This document shows, piece after piece, positions 52,100 through 63,541 of a DNA stretch of 64,000 nt; position 1 is the stretch's first letter; every line of letters starts with the position of its first letter. Below the pieces are notes generated by a model. That model was given only the letters and a program-made list of their open reading frames with translations. It had not been told where the DNA came from and ran no database searches. The translations under genes were made by a program, and so were the position numbers. This DNA comes from Zygnema cylindricum (taxonomy: Eukaryota; Streptophyta; Zygnematophyceae; Zygnematales; Zygnemataceae): assembly GCA_037447655.1 (NCBI GenBank), contig JBBHKE010002075.1, positions 376,730 to 440,729 on the forward strand. The letters run 5' to 3'.

Positions 52100-52180
52100 T
52101 TCAAATTTGAACCTATGTCTGCAAAAAATTATGTAGACGTACGCCTTAACCATTATGGCGTTGAAGAAACGATACACGCA
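52100..52180 (-). other. tRNA-like segment (copy 1)
   Basis: The minus strand reads AACGCCATAATGGTTAAGGC(GT), a D-arm with an A-box-like core. It is followed about 35 bases later by AGGTTCAAATTT, a B-box-like word. The arrangement resembles the tRNA-derived head of a SINE or a decayed tRNA. The same module ends the LTR pieces at 54,808 and 62,742. Confidence 0.45.
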
Positions 52181-52369
52181 ATCAGTTCGCTATTTAATTA
52201 AAGAGTTACGCAAACGTCACTTTTATTAAATTATACCAAAATTGACGAAACGACATCTATTGTCAAACGACGCTCCCAGACGCGAATCTAACCGTATAAA
52301 ATACATAATGAGACATATGTCGTCACCCCCGCCAAACCCGAATGAATCTTTGACAGCTTTTGAACATAG

Positions 52370-53417
52370 TGCAACTTTGAGACCTCCATTGGCCCTCAGA
52401 GTAGGTAGCACTCTCGAAGCCCCTAGGATAACCCTGACCCCTTAGAGTTTCCACAAGAATAACTGCCACATTGAAAGATAAAAACATGACCAACTTCACC
52501 CATCTAAAGATAAGACTCCATTGAGTCGATAACAAAAATAATATCTAAATTTGCTCCCCTGAGCAGTAAGTTATGAAGGGTCAAAGCTGACTTACTCTAC
52601 AGGAGCTCTCTAGGAGAGAGGGGCCTACATACCAAATTTTTTAAGTCCTAAATCACTCTCTAAACCCTAAACTACTAGAGTATAGCACCGATTAAATTAC
52701 ACTGTCATACATGTACAGGTGCCAATGTACTTTCTGTACACCCATCAGACGGCATGGCTGAAATGTTGACGCATACCATATCCGGATTAGCTCACATATT
52801 CTCCAAAGATGTCGTAAGCTAATGACGCCGTGCCACGTGGTGCTTGACGTGGCGTTGACAAAAAACGCCAAAGCGCCTATTTTGCGATCTCGACGCCTAT
52901 CGTGGCGGTTCGATTAAAACCGACATTTGATTTTAGCCGTCGAAAATCAATGCGCGGTATTTGTTTTGCTGTTGAAACAAATGCGCGATACTTATTTCGC
53001 AAAGTATCGTATGCCGTATGTATGTTTTAACTATGTCTATGATACATGTATGTTTTCGCGGGGTTAAATGAATTTATGTAGTTGTACATATTTATATATC
53101 TATCAAACCCTTTATGTCTCACCACCTATCTTAGAATATAGGATAAAACTACAAGCTATTTCTGACTTGACAAACGGTAGGTTCCTAGATCAAATCATGG
53201 GTCCGTCAAGTATATTCAGGTAAATCTACCAATATCTATCGCCTGTCTCTTTATCTTTAGACAGCATAGACAGCCATGGCTCTAGCCCCCTTTTTAGTCT
53301 TCAATGACTGCGACAAGTGTGGGAGCTGAAGGGAGGAGTTAGAGGCATACTACCTCGGCTTCTTTCTGCATTTCATTTTAGACCTAGAAAATACTAAAAT
53401 AACCATTAATTTCTACA
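52370..53417 (-). mobile_element. 3' LTR of the minus-strand copia element
   Basis: On the minus strand it begins TGTAGAAATTAATGG directly after the purine tract GACTAGAAAATAAGGGGAG (53,418-53,436) and ends CAAAGTTGCA at 52,370. It is an inverted homologue of 49,379-50,430. RNase H and RT remnants lie just upstream on the same strand, which fixes it as the 3' LTR of that element. Confidence 0.8.
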
Positions 53418-54349
53418 CTCCCCTTATTTTCTAGTCACTCTTTAACTTAAGACCACACTTCTCCTTGCAGAAAATTAGCATAGGGGAAGTTACAAGTTTG
53501 GTCATCATATCTGCTACCATCTCGCTATCTCGTTGGTACTCTAACCTCATTTTTTTTTCTACCTTCTCTCCAACAAAGTTGAGTCTAATGTCCATGTAGT
53601 TGGCTTTAAAATGATGTTTAAGATTGGTAACAATAAGAATTGGTGCCTGATTATCACAAATGTTTTCTGCACAATACTCTTAAGGTGACCAAGCTCACCA
53701 ACGAAAGACTTGACTCTCATCAATTCGTTTACAGTAGAGCAAGGGGCTATATACTCAGCCTCCATGGTCGACTAAGCAATAACCTTTTGCCGTTTGCTAC
53801 TCCAACAACAAGCAATATCACCCACATCACTCCAAGTAGTGATGTCAGTATTTTCCCCACCCAAATGCAACCATAGATCTTTAGTTCCTATCAAATATCT
53901 AAGGACTCTTTTAGCTGCCTCCCAATCTCTCTTAGCGGAAGCATTTTGACTTCTACTCAGCACTCCTACAGCAGCAGTTCAATCAGGCCAGGTACAATTC
54001 ATAAAATAGATTAGGCTTCCCACTAATTGTCGTAAGGAATAGTCTGCATGAACTTCTATTCTACAGGACTTAATTCCTCGTCTAAGATTATGACTCATTC
54101 TTTCACACTCCCCTCACTTCTCTTTTTTAACTCCATTGGAGTTGTACAACTATAAACCTTATCCGTTTGAAACTTTTCCAACATGTTTTTTATTGTTTCT
54201 TTGTGAGTAAGTCTTATAATCTTTCGTTCTCAAGCTTTTTCTACTTGAATTGCCATATTATATATTGCCTCCCCCATATCGTTCATCTCTAATCTCCCCT
54301 TAAAATCGGTTTTCAGTTTATTAATTTTGTCCATTGATTTACTTAAAAC
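53418..54349 (-). pseudogene. Copia reverse transcriptase C-terminus and RNase H, decayed (left part)
   Basis: Minus-strand frames include EMNDMGEAIYNM (RT), then WEAAKRVLRYLIGTKDLWLH with LGGENTDITTWSD, then MEAEYIAPCSTVNELMRVKS (RNase H). All match the order of the copia pol C-terminus. Stops and frame changes separate them. The reading frame continues from the fragment at 63,542-64,000, from which it was separated by a 9.2-kb insertion; 54,345-54,349 is the AAAAC target duplication. Confidence 0.85.
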
Positions 54350-54808
54350 TGTTGAAATTGATGTATTTTCAAGGTCTGTATTGGAAAAATAAATAGAGTA
54401 ATTAAAGCAAAGGCAACCCGCTTCTCGCTCAAACTCTCCTGTCCCACATACTTGTTGCAGTCACCGAAGACCGGAGAGAGAGCTAGAGCCATGGCTGTCT
54501 ATAATGTCGAATGAGACAAAGAATAGGCTAATACTTAGTTTGTACCAAAAGTGGACTGCCGGAACCAAGATTTAATCCTGGAACCTTCCAGCCGTTGAAG
54601 TAGTTAGTAGCCGTTAGCTTTGCCCTATAGAATAAATCAACGTTAAGGTATATTGCGTACAATAGGTATTTAAAAGTGTTTAAGTAGAGAATCCCCAGAC
54701 AAACTGACAAATAAGTTAAAGCTGCTCTGGGTCGATATTGAACCTAGGTCTATGGGGATTTTTGTAGTGATACGCCTTATCCACTAAGGCGTTATCGAAA
54801 CGATACAC
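54350..54808 (+). repeat. First part of the interrupted 5' LTR
   Basis: Matches 62,284-62,742 of the 3' LTR nearly base for base (459 bp). It ends with the tRNA-like module and GATACAC, where the nested element begins. The rest of this LTR resumes at 59,304. Confidence 0.88.
54737..54808 (-). other. tRNA-like segment in the 5' LTR (copy 2)
   Basis: The minus strand reads AACGCCTTAGTGGATAAGGC(G), an A-box-like core within a 7-bp stem, and after 26 bases a B-box-like CCTAGGTTCAATATCGACCC. Sequence and spacing resemble the A and B promoter boxes of RNA polymerase III tRNA genes. A full cloverleaf cannot be drawn. Confidence 0.5.
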
Positions 54809-56117
54809 TGAAATTCTATGGGCTCCATTGCCACACAGAATTCGCAGGTCCAAAGGAAGCTAATCTAGATAGTGCCGACTCCAACTTGATATAAACCCAA
54901 ATGATTGACCCCTTGACAATCAAAACCCCAATATAGCTTCACCCTTGTGAATTAACACTTTCTGTGTGCTCAGTTCCACCACAGAATGCAAAGTTAGAAT
55001 ATGAGATTTGGACACATTCACCCACTTTGACTTTCCCTAAGAAATGCAGCCACCCAGGCAGGCAAAAACTCTGACCGACTACACCCCTGTGTAGCCTGGA
55101 CTCCCCTGAGTCTGCAGCAACAAGAATCACTGAATTTGGTCAACTGAATTGATAGTTATGGCTGGCCAAAGTTTGCCATTTATACAAGGTGCTCTCTGGG
55201 AGAGTCTGCTACCTACCCGAAATATTCTAAGTCCTAAACCCCTCTCTAAACCCTCTAGTACTGAGGTACGGACCAATCACATTACTGTATAGTAAATAAA
55301 GGTACAAATGCCGGTGTACCTTTTGTACGGACATCGTACGACATGGCTAATAAGTCAACAAATGTCCTATCCAGATTCGCTCTTAAATTCTCCGGAATTC
55401 CTGCCTCCAAATCTTATCTCTCCACGTGGCGCCAGGTCATGCCGCATCAAAAAACGGTACCGTACAGGAAAGTACAAGTGCCGGAGTACTTTCTGTACGT
55501 ACATTGTACAATGTCGCCATAGTGCGACATTTGTCACTCCCGGATTTGTTTTCTGCCGTTCCGGAAATTCCGTAATCCCGTACGATGTTGCCATGTGTCA
55601 TCCGGAGTGGCGGCGTCTGCAAACTGCCAAATTTTCTTTTCCGCGATGTCGGCGCTTACCACGGCCGTCGGATTTACATCGTAACTAAAACGGACCGTCG
55701 AAATAAATGTCCGTACTATTTATTTCGTCCGGTGCTAAAAGTACAACTGTTTCTATGCCCTGAATACCGTAATCCAGTTAAATGGAATTCCCTACCTGTA
55801 ATTATATAAATATCTATCAAACCCTATATGTACTAGCACTAGTCCTAGACTAAATGGACAAAGCTAACGACTACGGGACGGTTCACCGACGGTAGGTACC
55901 AGGATCAATTCCTGGGTCGGTCAAATACCATTTTGGTAAACATACCTATATTATCTATTCCTGTCTCTCTGGAGAGCTTAGGCAGCCATGGCTCTAGCTC
56001 CCTCTCCAGCCTTCAGTGACTACGACAAGTGTGGGGGCTTGGAGAAGGGAGTCAGGGCCAGACTGCCTCTACTCTTTTCTATCTAATAAAGACCTAGAAA
56101 GTACCCAAATATGAACA
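54809..56117 (-). repeat. 3' LTR of the nested element
   Basis: 1,309 bp, directly after the polypurine tract at 56,118-56,137. It contains the TATA-like TTGTATAAATGGC (minus strand) and ends with a copy of the first six gag codons plus CA. Confidence 0.88.
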
Positions 56118-56137
56118 CTCCCCTTATTTTCTAGTCC
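56118..56137 (-). other. Polypurine tract
   Basis: Minus strand GGACTAGAAAATAAGGGGAG abuts the TG of the 3' LTR, the position of the plus-strand primer in LTR retroelements. A related tract precedes the LTRs at 53,417 and 62,284. Confidence 0.8.
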
Positions 56138-56145
56138 ACTTCCTT

Positions 56146-58014
56146 TCAACTATTACAAACAAAATAAACAAAACACTCCCTCCCCTTTTTCCTTTTTCTT
56201 TTCTTTTTCCTTTTATATAACTTATGAAATATGCTCTCGTATTTAAAACAATGCATTAGATGAAATGAAATAATAATTGCATCACACATTTCATTTAGCA
56301 TCCCACTTATCATAAATCCGAGCGAAGATTTTATCCACCTCATTTCTTTTCCATCCACACTAAATCCACTTTCCCTCTTGCAATTCAAACAACCAGCCCC
56401 ATCTCCAATCTGCAACACACATCTTGAGGCTAACCCTTTTACAGGCACACCTTCATAAATGTCATCACTCCCTTTAGTGATGTCAAACCTATTACCCCCA
56501 AAACATGAACTTTCCTCACTCTCTCCCATGGATTTCTTTCCTCTCTCACTTTCTAAATTTATTCCCAATAAATATTTATCCTCCCCTAAACCTTTCATTA
56601 AATATTCCTCTTCTTCCTTTAAAACTCCTAGTTTCACTTCTCCCCTTTCCTCGGAATCCGTTGAAGTCTCCTTTTCCGACTAGTTTCCTTTTTCCAAAAT
56701 ATCTATAAAATTCTCCTCATTATTTTTATTTTTCCCTTTTTCAATAATTGATCCTAGATCCGACTTACTCATTTCTAAGTCATACACTTTACACTCCTCG
56801 ACATACTCAAGTACCTCCTCTCTCTTTACTTCCCTTATACCTCCAAAAGCACACTGTTGCCTTCGTGGAATTTCTGTGTACTTTTCTCTCTTCTCTATTC
56901 TACCGATGTGAAGAAGCTCCAAGATTTCTTCATCCTCTTTCTCCTCTTCCCCTTCTTCCTCCTCATTCACACTCCAACTTCTAAGTTCTTCCAAACGAGG
57001 ACACTCTTCCATATAGTGACCCGGTTTCCTACAAGCGAAGCAAATCCCCTTTTTCAAAGTTCCCCTTTCTTTTCCTCTCCCTCTCCTTCCACCGAAGTTT
57101 CGATAAGGTTTACCTTTGTCCTTATTCCTTTCATCACGCTTCCGCTGGTCACCGCCGTTCCTCACATCACGCTTCCGCTAGTCACCACCAGCTGTAAATG
57201 TAGTCACCCTCTCACTTCCCCTACGAAGCTCGAAGGTGCTTTCCCTCACAAGTATTATCCCCATGGTGATGCTCCAAGTCCACGAGGAGCCATCCATTCC
57301 CTGCATACGGTAAATGATGTCTTCGTACTCATCTGGGAGTTTCATGATTAGTGTATTAATCTTTCTCTTCTCAGATTCTACGTATCCCGCACTAGCAAGC
57401 TCAACATATAACGCAACAATATCATTGCAAAACTCTGTCATGCTACCGCCTTTATAAACATAGGCCTCTATCTCTTGTCTTACTAACTGCTGCCTCTGTA
57501 TAGTCTCACTCTTATAAATCTGAATTAGTGTGTCCCAAATTTCCGTAGACTTGGTTAGATTTAAAAGAGTGATAGCTATAGACTTAGACACATATCTAAG
57601 TATGAGATGTTTTGCTATAGTGTTTTTATATTCCCAAATTTTTCTATCATTTTCTTCAGTTTTTGGTTCAGTTATAACCCCCACAAGTGGAACCGTAGCC
57701 GAGAGCCTAGCTCCCCTCACCATAGGTGTCCCTTTATCCTTCTCCCCTATTTCCCCTTCCACGGTAATGATTTTCCCTTCACCTTCCGTTGCATCTGAAC
57801 TCCGGGTGGTTTTCTGGGCAGCCCTAGATGATTCTCCATAGTGAGCTCCACCAAAGCCGGGTGGCGGACACCTCACTTGTCCCGAAACAATTCCCCACAA
57901 GTGCTTCTCGAAAAGCAATCCCTCCATCGTGAACTCCCAATAAGTGAAGTCTGTTCCATCGAACATAGGCACCCTAGATGGTGGGCCGATAACCTGAAAT
58001 TCTATAGGCTCCAT
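56146..58014 (-). pseudogene. Gag of the nested element, two nonsense codons
   Basis: ATG at 58,014 (MEPIEFQVIGPPSRVPMF), then a capsid-like region (EIWDTLIQIYKSE, EAYVYKGGSMTEFCND, IMKLPDEYEDIIYRMQ) and a basic stretch. The CCHC knuckle CFACRKPGHYMEEC follows near 57,010, then a Glu-rich region, and a C-terminal part with several cysteines (CVLQIGDGAGCLNCKRE, MLNEMCDAIIIS) ending at 56,146. The frame is the same throughout. Two TAG codons (57,178-57,180 and 56,680-56,682) replace tryptophans that are present in the related plus-strand copy. No protease motif follows the knuckle, unlike the element at 50-52 kb. Length without the stops is about 620 codons. Confidence 0.8.
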
Positions 58015-59303
58015 TGCCACACAGAATTCGCAGGTCCAAAGGAAGCTTATCTAGATAGTGCCGACTCCAACTTGATATAAACCCAAATGATTGACCCCTT
58101 GACAATCAAAACCCCAATATAGCTTCACCCTTGTGAATTAACACTTTCTGTGTGCTCAGTTCCACCACAGAATGCAAAGTTAGAATATGAGATTTGGACA
58201 CATTCTCCCACTTTGACTTTCCCTAAGAAATGCAGCCACCCAGGCAGGCAAAGACTCTGACCGACTACACCCCTGTGTAGCCTGGACTCCCCTGAGTCTG
58301 CAGCAACAATAATCACTGAATTTGGTCAACTGAATTGATAGTTATGGCTGGCCAAAGTTTGCCATTTATACAAGGTGCTCTCTGGGAGAGTCAGCTACCT
58401 ACCCGAAATATTCTAAGTCCTAAACCCCTCTCTAAACCCTCTAGTACTGAGGTATGGACCAATCACATTACTGTATAGTACATAAAGGTACAAATGCCGG
58501 TGTACCTTTTGTACGAACATCGTACGACATGGCTAATAAGTCAACAAATGTCCTATCCGGATTCGCTCTTGAATTCTCCGGAATTCCTGCCTCCAAATCT
58601 TATCTCTCCACGTGGCGCCAGGTCATGCCGCGTCAGAAAACGGTACCGTACAGGAAAGTACAAGTGCCGGAGTACTTTCTGTACGTACATTGTACAATGT
58701 CGCCATAGTGCGACATTTGTCACACCCGGATTTGTTTTCTGCCGTTCCGGAAATTCCGTAATCCCGTACGATGTTGCCATGTGTCATCCGGAGTGGCGGC
58801 GTCTGCAAACTGCCAAATTTTCTTTTCCGCGATGTCGGCGCTTACCACGGCCGTCCGATTTACATCGTAACTAAAACGGACCGTCGAAATAAATGTCCGT
58901 ACTATTTATTTCGTCCGGTGCTAAAAGTACAACTGTTTCTATGCCCTGAATACCGTAATCCAGTTAAATGGAATTCCCTACCTGTAATTATATAAATATC
59001 TATCAAACCCTATATGTACTAGCACTAGTCCTAGACTAAATGGACAAAGCTAACGACTACGGGACGGTTCACCGACGGTAGGTACCAGGATCAATTCCTG
59101 GGTCGGTCAAATACCATTTTGGTAAACATACCTATATTATCTATTCCTGTCTCTCTGGAGAGCTTAGGCAGCCATGGCTCTAGCTCCCTCTCCAGCCTTC
59201 AGTGACTACGACAAGTGTGGGGGCTTGGAGAAGGGAGTCAGGGGCAGACTGCCTCTACTCTTTTCTATCTAATAAAGACCTAGAAAATACCCAAATATCA
59301 ACA
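57995..59303 (-). repeat. 5' LTR of the nested element
   Basis: 1,309 bp. On the minus strand the gag ATG lies 20 bases before its inner end, so gag begins inside the LTR. The inner boundary is defined by comparison with the 3' LTR, whose match ends at the same base. Confidence 0.88.
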
Positions 59304-60298
59304 AGTTTGAAAGATATATAAACATTAACGTGACAGCTAATTAATACGGGGACGGAACGGATACCGCGCATTTGTTTCGCTATCGAAACACATACCGCGC
59401 ACTAATTTTCGACGGCTAAAATTGAATGCCAGTTTAAATCGGACGGCCGGAATAAATGCCGAGATCGCGGAACAGGTTTTTGGCGTTTGCGGACGTCACC
59501 ACTCTGAATGACACGTGGCAAAATTGTACACGTTGCGGAATCTCCGAAAAGGAACATAACAAATCCGGATGTGACAAATGTCACATTATAACATCATCGT
59601 ACAATGTCCGTACAGAAAGTACTCCGGCACCTGTACTTTCTGTACGGTACCGATTTTCTGACGTGGCATGACCTGGCGCCACATGGAGGGATAAGATTTG
59701 GAAGCAGGAATTATGGGGATTATAAGAGCGAATCCGGATAGGAAATGTGTAAAGATTTTAGCCATGTCGTACGATGGCCGTACAAAAGGTACACCGCCAT
59801 CTATACCTTTATATACTATACAGTAATTTGATTGGTCCGTACCTGAGAACTAGAGGGTTTAGAAAGGGGTTTAGGACTTAGAATATTTCAGGTAGGTAGT
59901 TGCCTCTCCCAAAGAGCACCTTGTATAAATGGCAAACTTTGGCCAGCCATAACTATCAATTCAGCTGACCAATATCAATGATTATTGTTGCTGCAGACTC
60001 AGGGGGAGTCGAGGCTACATAGGGGTGTAGTCGGTCGGAGTGTTTGCTTGCCAGGGTGGCTGCATTTCTAATGGAAAGTCAAAGTGGGTGAATGTGTCCA
60101 AATCTCATATTCTAACTTTGCATTCTGTGGTGAAACTAGCACAAAGAAAGTCTTATTTCACAAGGGTGAAGCTGTAATGGGGTTCTGATTGTCAAAGGGT
60201 CAATCATTTGGGTTTATAGAAACTTGGAGTCGGCACTATCTATATTAGCTTCTTTTGATCTGCGAATTCTGTGTGGCAATGGAGCCCATAGAATTTCA
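59304..60298 (+). repeat. Second part of the interrupted 5' LTR of the outer element
   Basis: Resumes with GTTTGAAAGATATATAAACA, homologous to 62,750 onward, and ends GAATTTCA just inside gag. It contains TTGTATAAATGGC and the leader also seen in the nested element's LTR. It is longer than the matching part of the 3' LTR (995 against 799 bp) because of diverged segments at 59,340-59,600. Confidence 0.8.
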
Positions 60299-61815
60299 AG
60301 TTATGGGCCCACCATCTAGGGTGCCTATGTTCGATGGAACATACTTTACTTATTGGGAGTTCACGATGGAGGGATTGCTTTTCGAGAAACACTTATTGGG
60401 AATTGTTTCGGGACAAGTGAGATGTCTGCCACCCGGCCTTGAAGGAGCTTACTATGGAGAATCATCTGAGGCTGCCCAGAATATCAACCGGAGTTCAGAT
60501 GCAACGGAAGGTGAAGGGAAAAACCTTGCCGTGGAAGGGGAAAAAAGGGAGAAGGGAAAAGGAACACCGATGGTGAGGGGAGATAGGCTCTCGGCTATGG
60601 TTCCACATGTGGGGGTTATAACTGAACCAAAAACTGAAGAAAATGACAGGAAAATTTGGGAAATATAAAAACACTATAGCAAAACATCTCATACTTAGAT
60701 ATGTGTCTAAGTCCATAGCTATCAATCTTTTAAGTCTAATCAAGTCTTCGGAAATTTGGGAAACACTAATTCAGATTTATAAGAGTGAGAATATACAGAG
60801 GCAGCAGTTAGTAAAACAAGAAATAGAGGCCTATGTTTATAAAGGCAGTAGCATGATAGAGTTTTGCAATGATATTGCTGCGTTATATGTTGAGCTTGCT
60901 AGTGCGGGATATGTAGAATCTGAGGAGAGAAAGATTAACACAGTAATCATGAAACTCCCAGATGAGTACGAAAACATCATTAACCGTATGCAAGTAAGGG
61001 ATGGCTCCGCATGGACTTGGAGCATTACCATGGGTATAATTCTTGTGAGGGAAAGTACTTTGGAGCTTCGTAGGGGAAGTGACAGGGTGAATGCACTAAT
61101 ATCTGGTGGTGATTGGCGGAAGCATGATGAGAGGAAAGGCGGTGACGAGCGGAAGCGTGATGAGAGGAAAAATGACAAAGGTAAACCTTATCGGAACTTC
61201 GGTGGAATGAGAGGGAGAGGAAAAAAAAGGGGAGCTTTGAAAAAGGGGGTTTTCTTCTTTTGTAGGGAATCGGGTCATTATATGGAGGAATGCCCTTGTT
61301 TGGAAGAACTTAGAAGTTGGAATGTGGATGAGGAGGAAGAAGGGGAAGAGGAGAAAGAGAATGAAGATATTTTGGAGCTTCTTCACATCGGTAGAATGGA
61401 GAAGAGAGAAAAGTACACAAAAATTCCACGAAAACAACAGTGTGCTTTTGGAGGTATATGGGAAGTAAAGGGAAGGGAGGTACTTCAGGGAGTTAGACAT
61501 GATGTGGATGTCAAAGAGTGTAGAAAGTATGACTTAGAAATGAGAAAGTCAGATCTAGAATCTATAGTTGAAAAAGGGAAAAATAAAAATAATGAGGATA
61601 ATTTTAGAGATATTTTGGAAACAGAAAATTGGTCGGAAAAGGAGACCTCAACGGAATCCGAGGAAAGGGGAGAAGCAAATCTAGAGGGGTTTTTAAAGGA
61701 TAGGGGAGAAGAGGAATATTTAATGAAAGGTTTAGGGGAGGAAAAATATTTATTGGGAATAAATTTAGAAAGTGATAGTGGAAAGAATTCCACAAGAGAG
61801 AGTGAGGAAAGTTAA
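60279..61815 (+). pseudogene. Gag of the outer plus-strand element, one frameshift
   Basis: ATG at 60,279 inside the LTR (MEPIEFQVMGPPSRVPMF). The frame breaks at about 60,662, where one extra A (GGGAAATATAAA against GGGAATATAAA in the nested copy) shifts it. The second part (from about 60,663) carries the capsid region, the basic region, the knuckle FFFCRESGHYMEEC near 61,255 (first Cys changed to Phe), and a long Glu/Lys-rich tail ending at a TAA at 61,813. The C-terminal Cys region of the nested copy is not in frame here. No pol follows. Confidence 0.82.
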
Positions 61816-62283
61816 AAAAAGAGGGTGAGTATTATCGATAAAATTAAGATTACGGAAGACTTAGATCCTATGAGGAAGTTAGTGGAAACACTTGGTTTTT
61901 GGGAAAATTTGGGGGAGGGTGGATTTGACTTCACTACTTGGTGTGATGTCGCTTATAAAGATGTGCCTGTAAAAAGGTTAGCATATGGGTAGCATATGGG
62001 TATGTGTTGCAGATTGGGGATACGACTGGCTGATTGAATTGCAAGCGGGAATTTGGATTTTGATCGGATGAAAAAGGGATGAGGTGGATAAAATCCTTGC
62101 TCCAAAAGCCCGGATTTAAAAAAATGGCATGCAAAATAAAATGTGTGATGTAATTATTATTTCATTTCATCTAATACACTTCTTTAAATACGAGGGTATT
62201 CACTTAAAGTTTTATGAGGAGAAAAGAAAAAAAAAAAGTTTTAGTGGGAGTTGAAAAGAAAGTAGACTAGAATATAATTGGAG

Positions 62284-63541
62284 TGTTGAAATTGATGTAT
62301 TTTCTAGGTCTGTATTGGAAAAATAAATAGAGTAATTAAAGCAAAGGCAACCCGCTTCTCGCTCAAACTCTCCAGTCCCCCATACTTGTTGCAGTCACTG
62401 AAGACCGGAGAGAGAGCTAGAGCCATGGCTGTCTATGATGTCCAATGAGACAAAGAATAGGCTAATACTTAGTTTGTATCAAAAGTGGAATGCCAGAACC
62501 AGGATTTGATCCTGGTACCTTCCAGCAGTTGAAGTAGTTAGTAGCCGTTAGTTTTACCCTATAGAATAATCAACGTTAAGGTATATTGGGTACAATAGGT
62601 ATTTAAAAGTGTTCAAGTAGAGAATCCCCAGACAAACTGACAAATAAGTTAAAGCTGCTCTGGGTCGATTTTGAACCTAGGTCTATGGAGATTTTTGTAG
62701 TGATACGCCTTATCCACTAAGGCGTTATCGAAACGATACACGTGACAGGTTTCAAAGATATATAAACATTAACGTGACAGCTAATTAACACCAGACTAAC
62801 GAAGAGGAACAATTACTGCATCTACGCGAATCTAAACCGTGTAAAATATGTTTTGATCCGACGGGCGGCATTGTAGCCGCCACGCGAAGTGAGCTTTTGG
62901 CGGCATTCGGAGATAGCGTCACGCGGTGCCACATGGCGTCACATTATTTGATACCGGAGAAGATGAGAGGAGGAACCATGGCTCCCGATTTGACAAGTGT
63001 CACCTATAAACCATGTCGTATAATGGGCGCACAAATAGTACATCTCCTATTGTACCTTCTTGTGCTATATAGTGTTCCTATTGGACTAGGGTTTAGTAGT
63101 AGGTAGTGGTGAGTAGGCAGACCAAGACTTAGTGATATTTAGGTACCTCTCTCTAAGAGAGCTTGTAACTATAAATGTCATATTTGACCAGCCATAACTT
63201 AATGCTTAGGGGAGCAAATTTAGTGGTTCTTTTTGCTGCAGACTCAAGGGAGTCCAAGCTACACGAGGTGTAGTCGGTCAAAGTTTTGCTTGCGAGTGTT
63301 GCTGCATTTCTAAGGGAAAGTCAAAGTGGCTGAATGTGTCCAAAACTCATATTCTAACTTTGCATTCTTAGGTGGAACTGAGCACACACAAAGTTTTATT
63401 TCACAAGGGTGAAGCTATAATGGGTTTCTGATTGTCAACGGGTCAGTCATTTGGGTTTATATCATCTTGGAGTCGACACTATCTAGATTAGCTTCTTTTA
63501 GATCTGCGATTTCTGTGGGCAATGGAGCACACAGAGTTTCA
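62284..63541 (+). repeat. 3' LTR of the outer element
   Basis: 1,258 bp, TGTTGAAATTG...GAGTTTCA, after a purine-rich stretch. It includes the tRNA-like module at 62,671-62,742 and a copy of the gag start region (CAATGGAGCACACAGAGTTT). It ends at the AAAAC target duplication. Confidence 0.87.
62671..62742 (-). other. tRNA-like segment in the 3' LTR (copy 3)
   Basis: Same D-arm-like AACGCCTTAGTGGATAAGGC and B-box-like CCTAGGTTCAAAATCGACCC on the minus strand as at 54,737-54,808. The LTR runs on the plus strand, so the module is antisense to it. Confidence 0.5.

Larger units (their letters stand above)
54809..59303 (-). mobile_element. Nested minus-strand gag-only LTR element with two equal LTRs
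   Basis: Both LTRs are 1,309 bp (54,809-56,117 and 57,995-59,303), begin TGTT[CG]ATATTTGGG and end AGAATTTCA on the minus strand, and differ at fewer than about 20 positions by eye. Between them are a gag pseudogene and the purine tract GGACTAGAAAATAAGGGGAG next to the 3' LTR. There is no pol, and 4.5 kb in total. It sits inside the 5' LTR of the plus-strand element. No five-base target duplication is visible; relative to the uninterrupted LTR about five bases (GTGAC) seem lost at the junction. Confidence 0.85.
54350..63541 (+). mobile_element. Plus-strand LTR element with gag only, inserted in copia pol
   Basis: Starts TGTTGAAATTG, ends GAGTTTCA, and is flanked on both sides by AAAAC (54,345-54,349 and 63,542-63,546). 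The 5' LTR is split (54,350-54,808 and 59,304-60,298) by a second element. Gag is at 60,279-61,815, a purine-rich stretch (AGACTAGAATATAATTGGAG) precedes the 3' LTR, and the 3' LTR is 62,284-63,541. No protease, integrase or RT is present between gag and the 3' LTR, so it is a non-autonomous gag-only LTR element. The two LTRs differ by indels and many substitutions, so it is not recent. Confidence 0.85.

Noticed and set aside
55308-55809. 126-, 75- and 74-codon frames repeated at 58,494-58,995
   Set aside because: They lie inside the two LTRs of the nested element and are duplicated only because the LTRs are; there is no domain.
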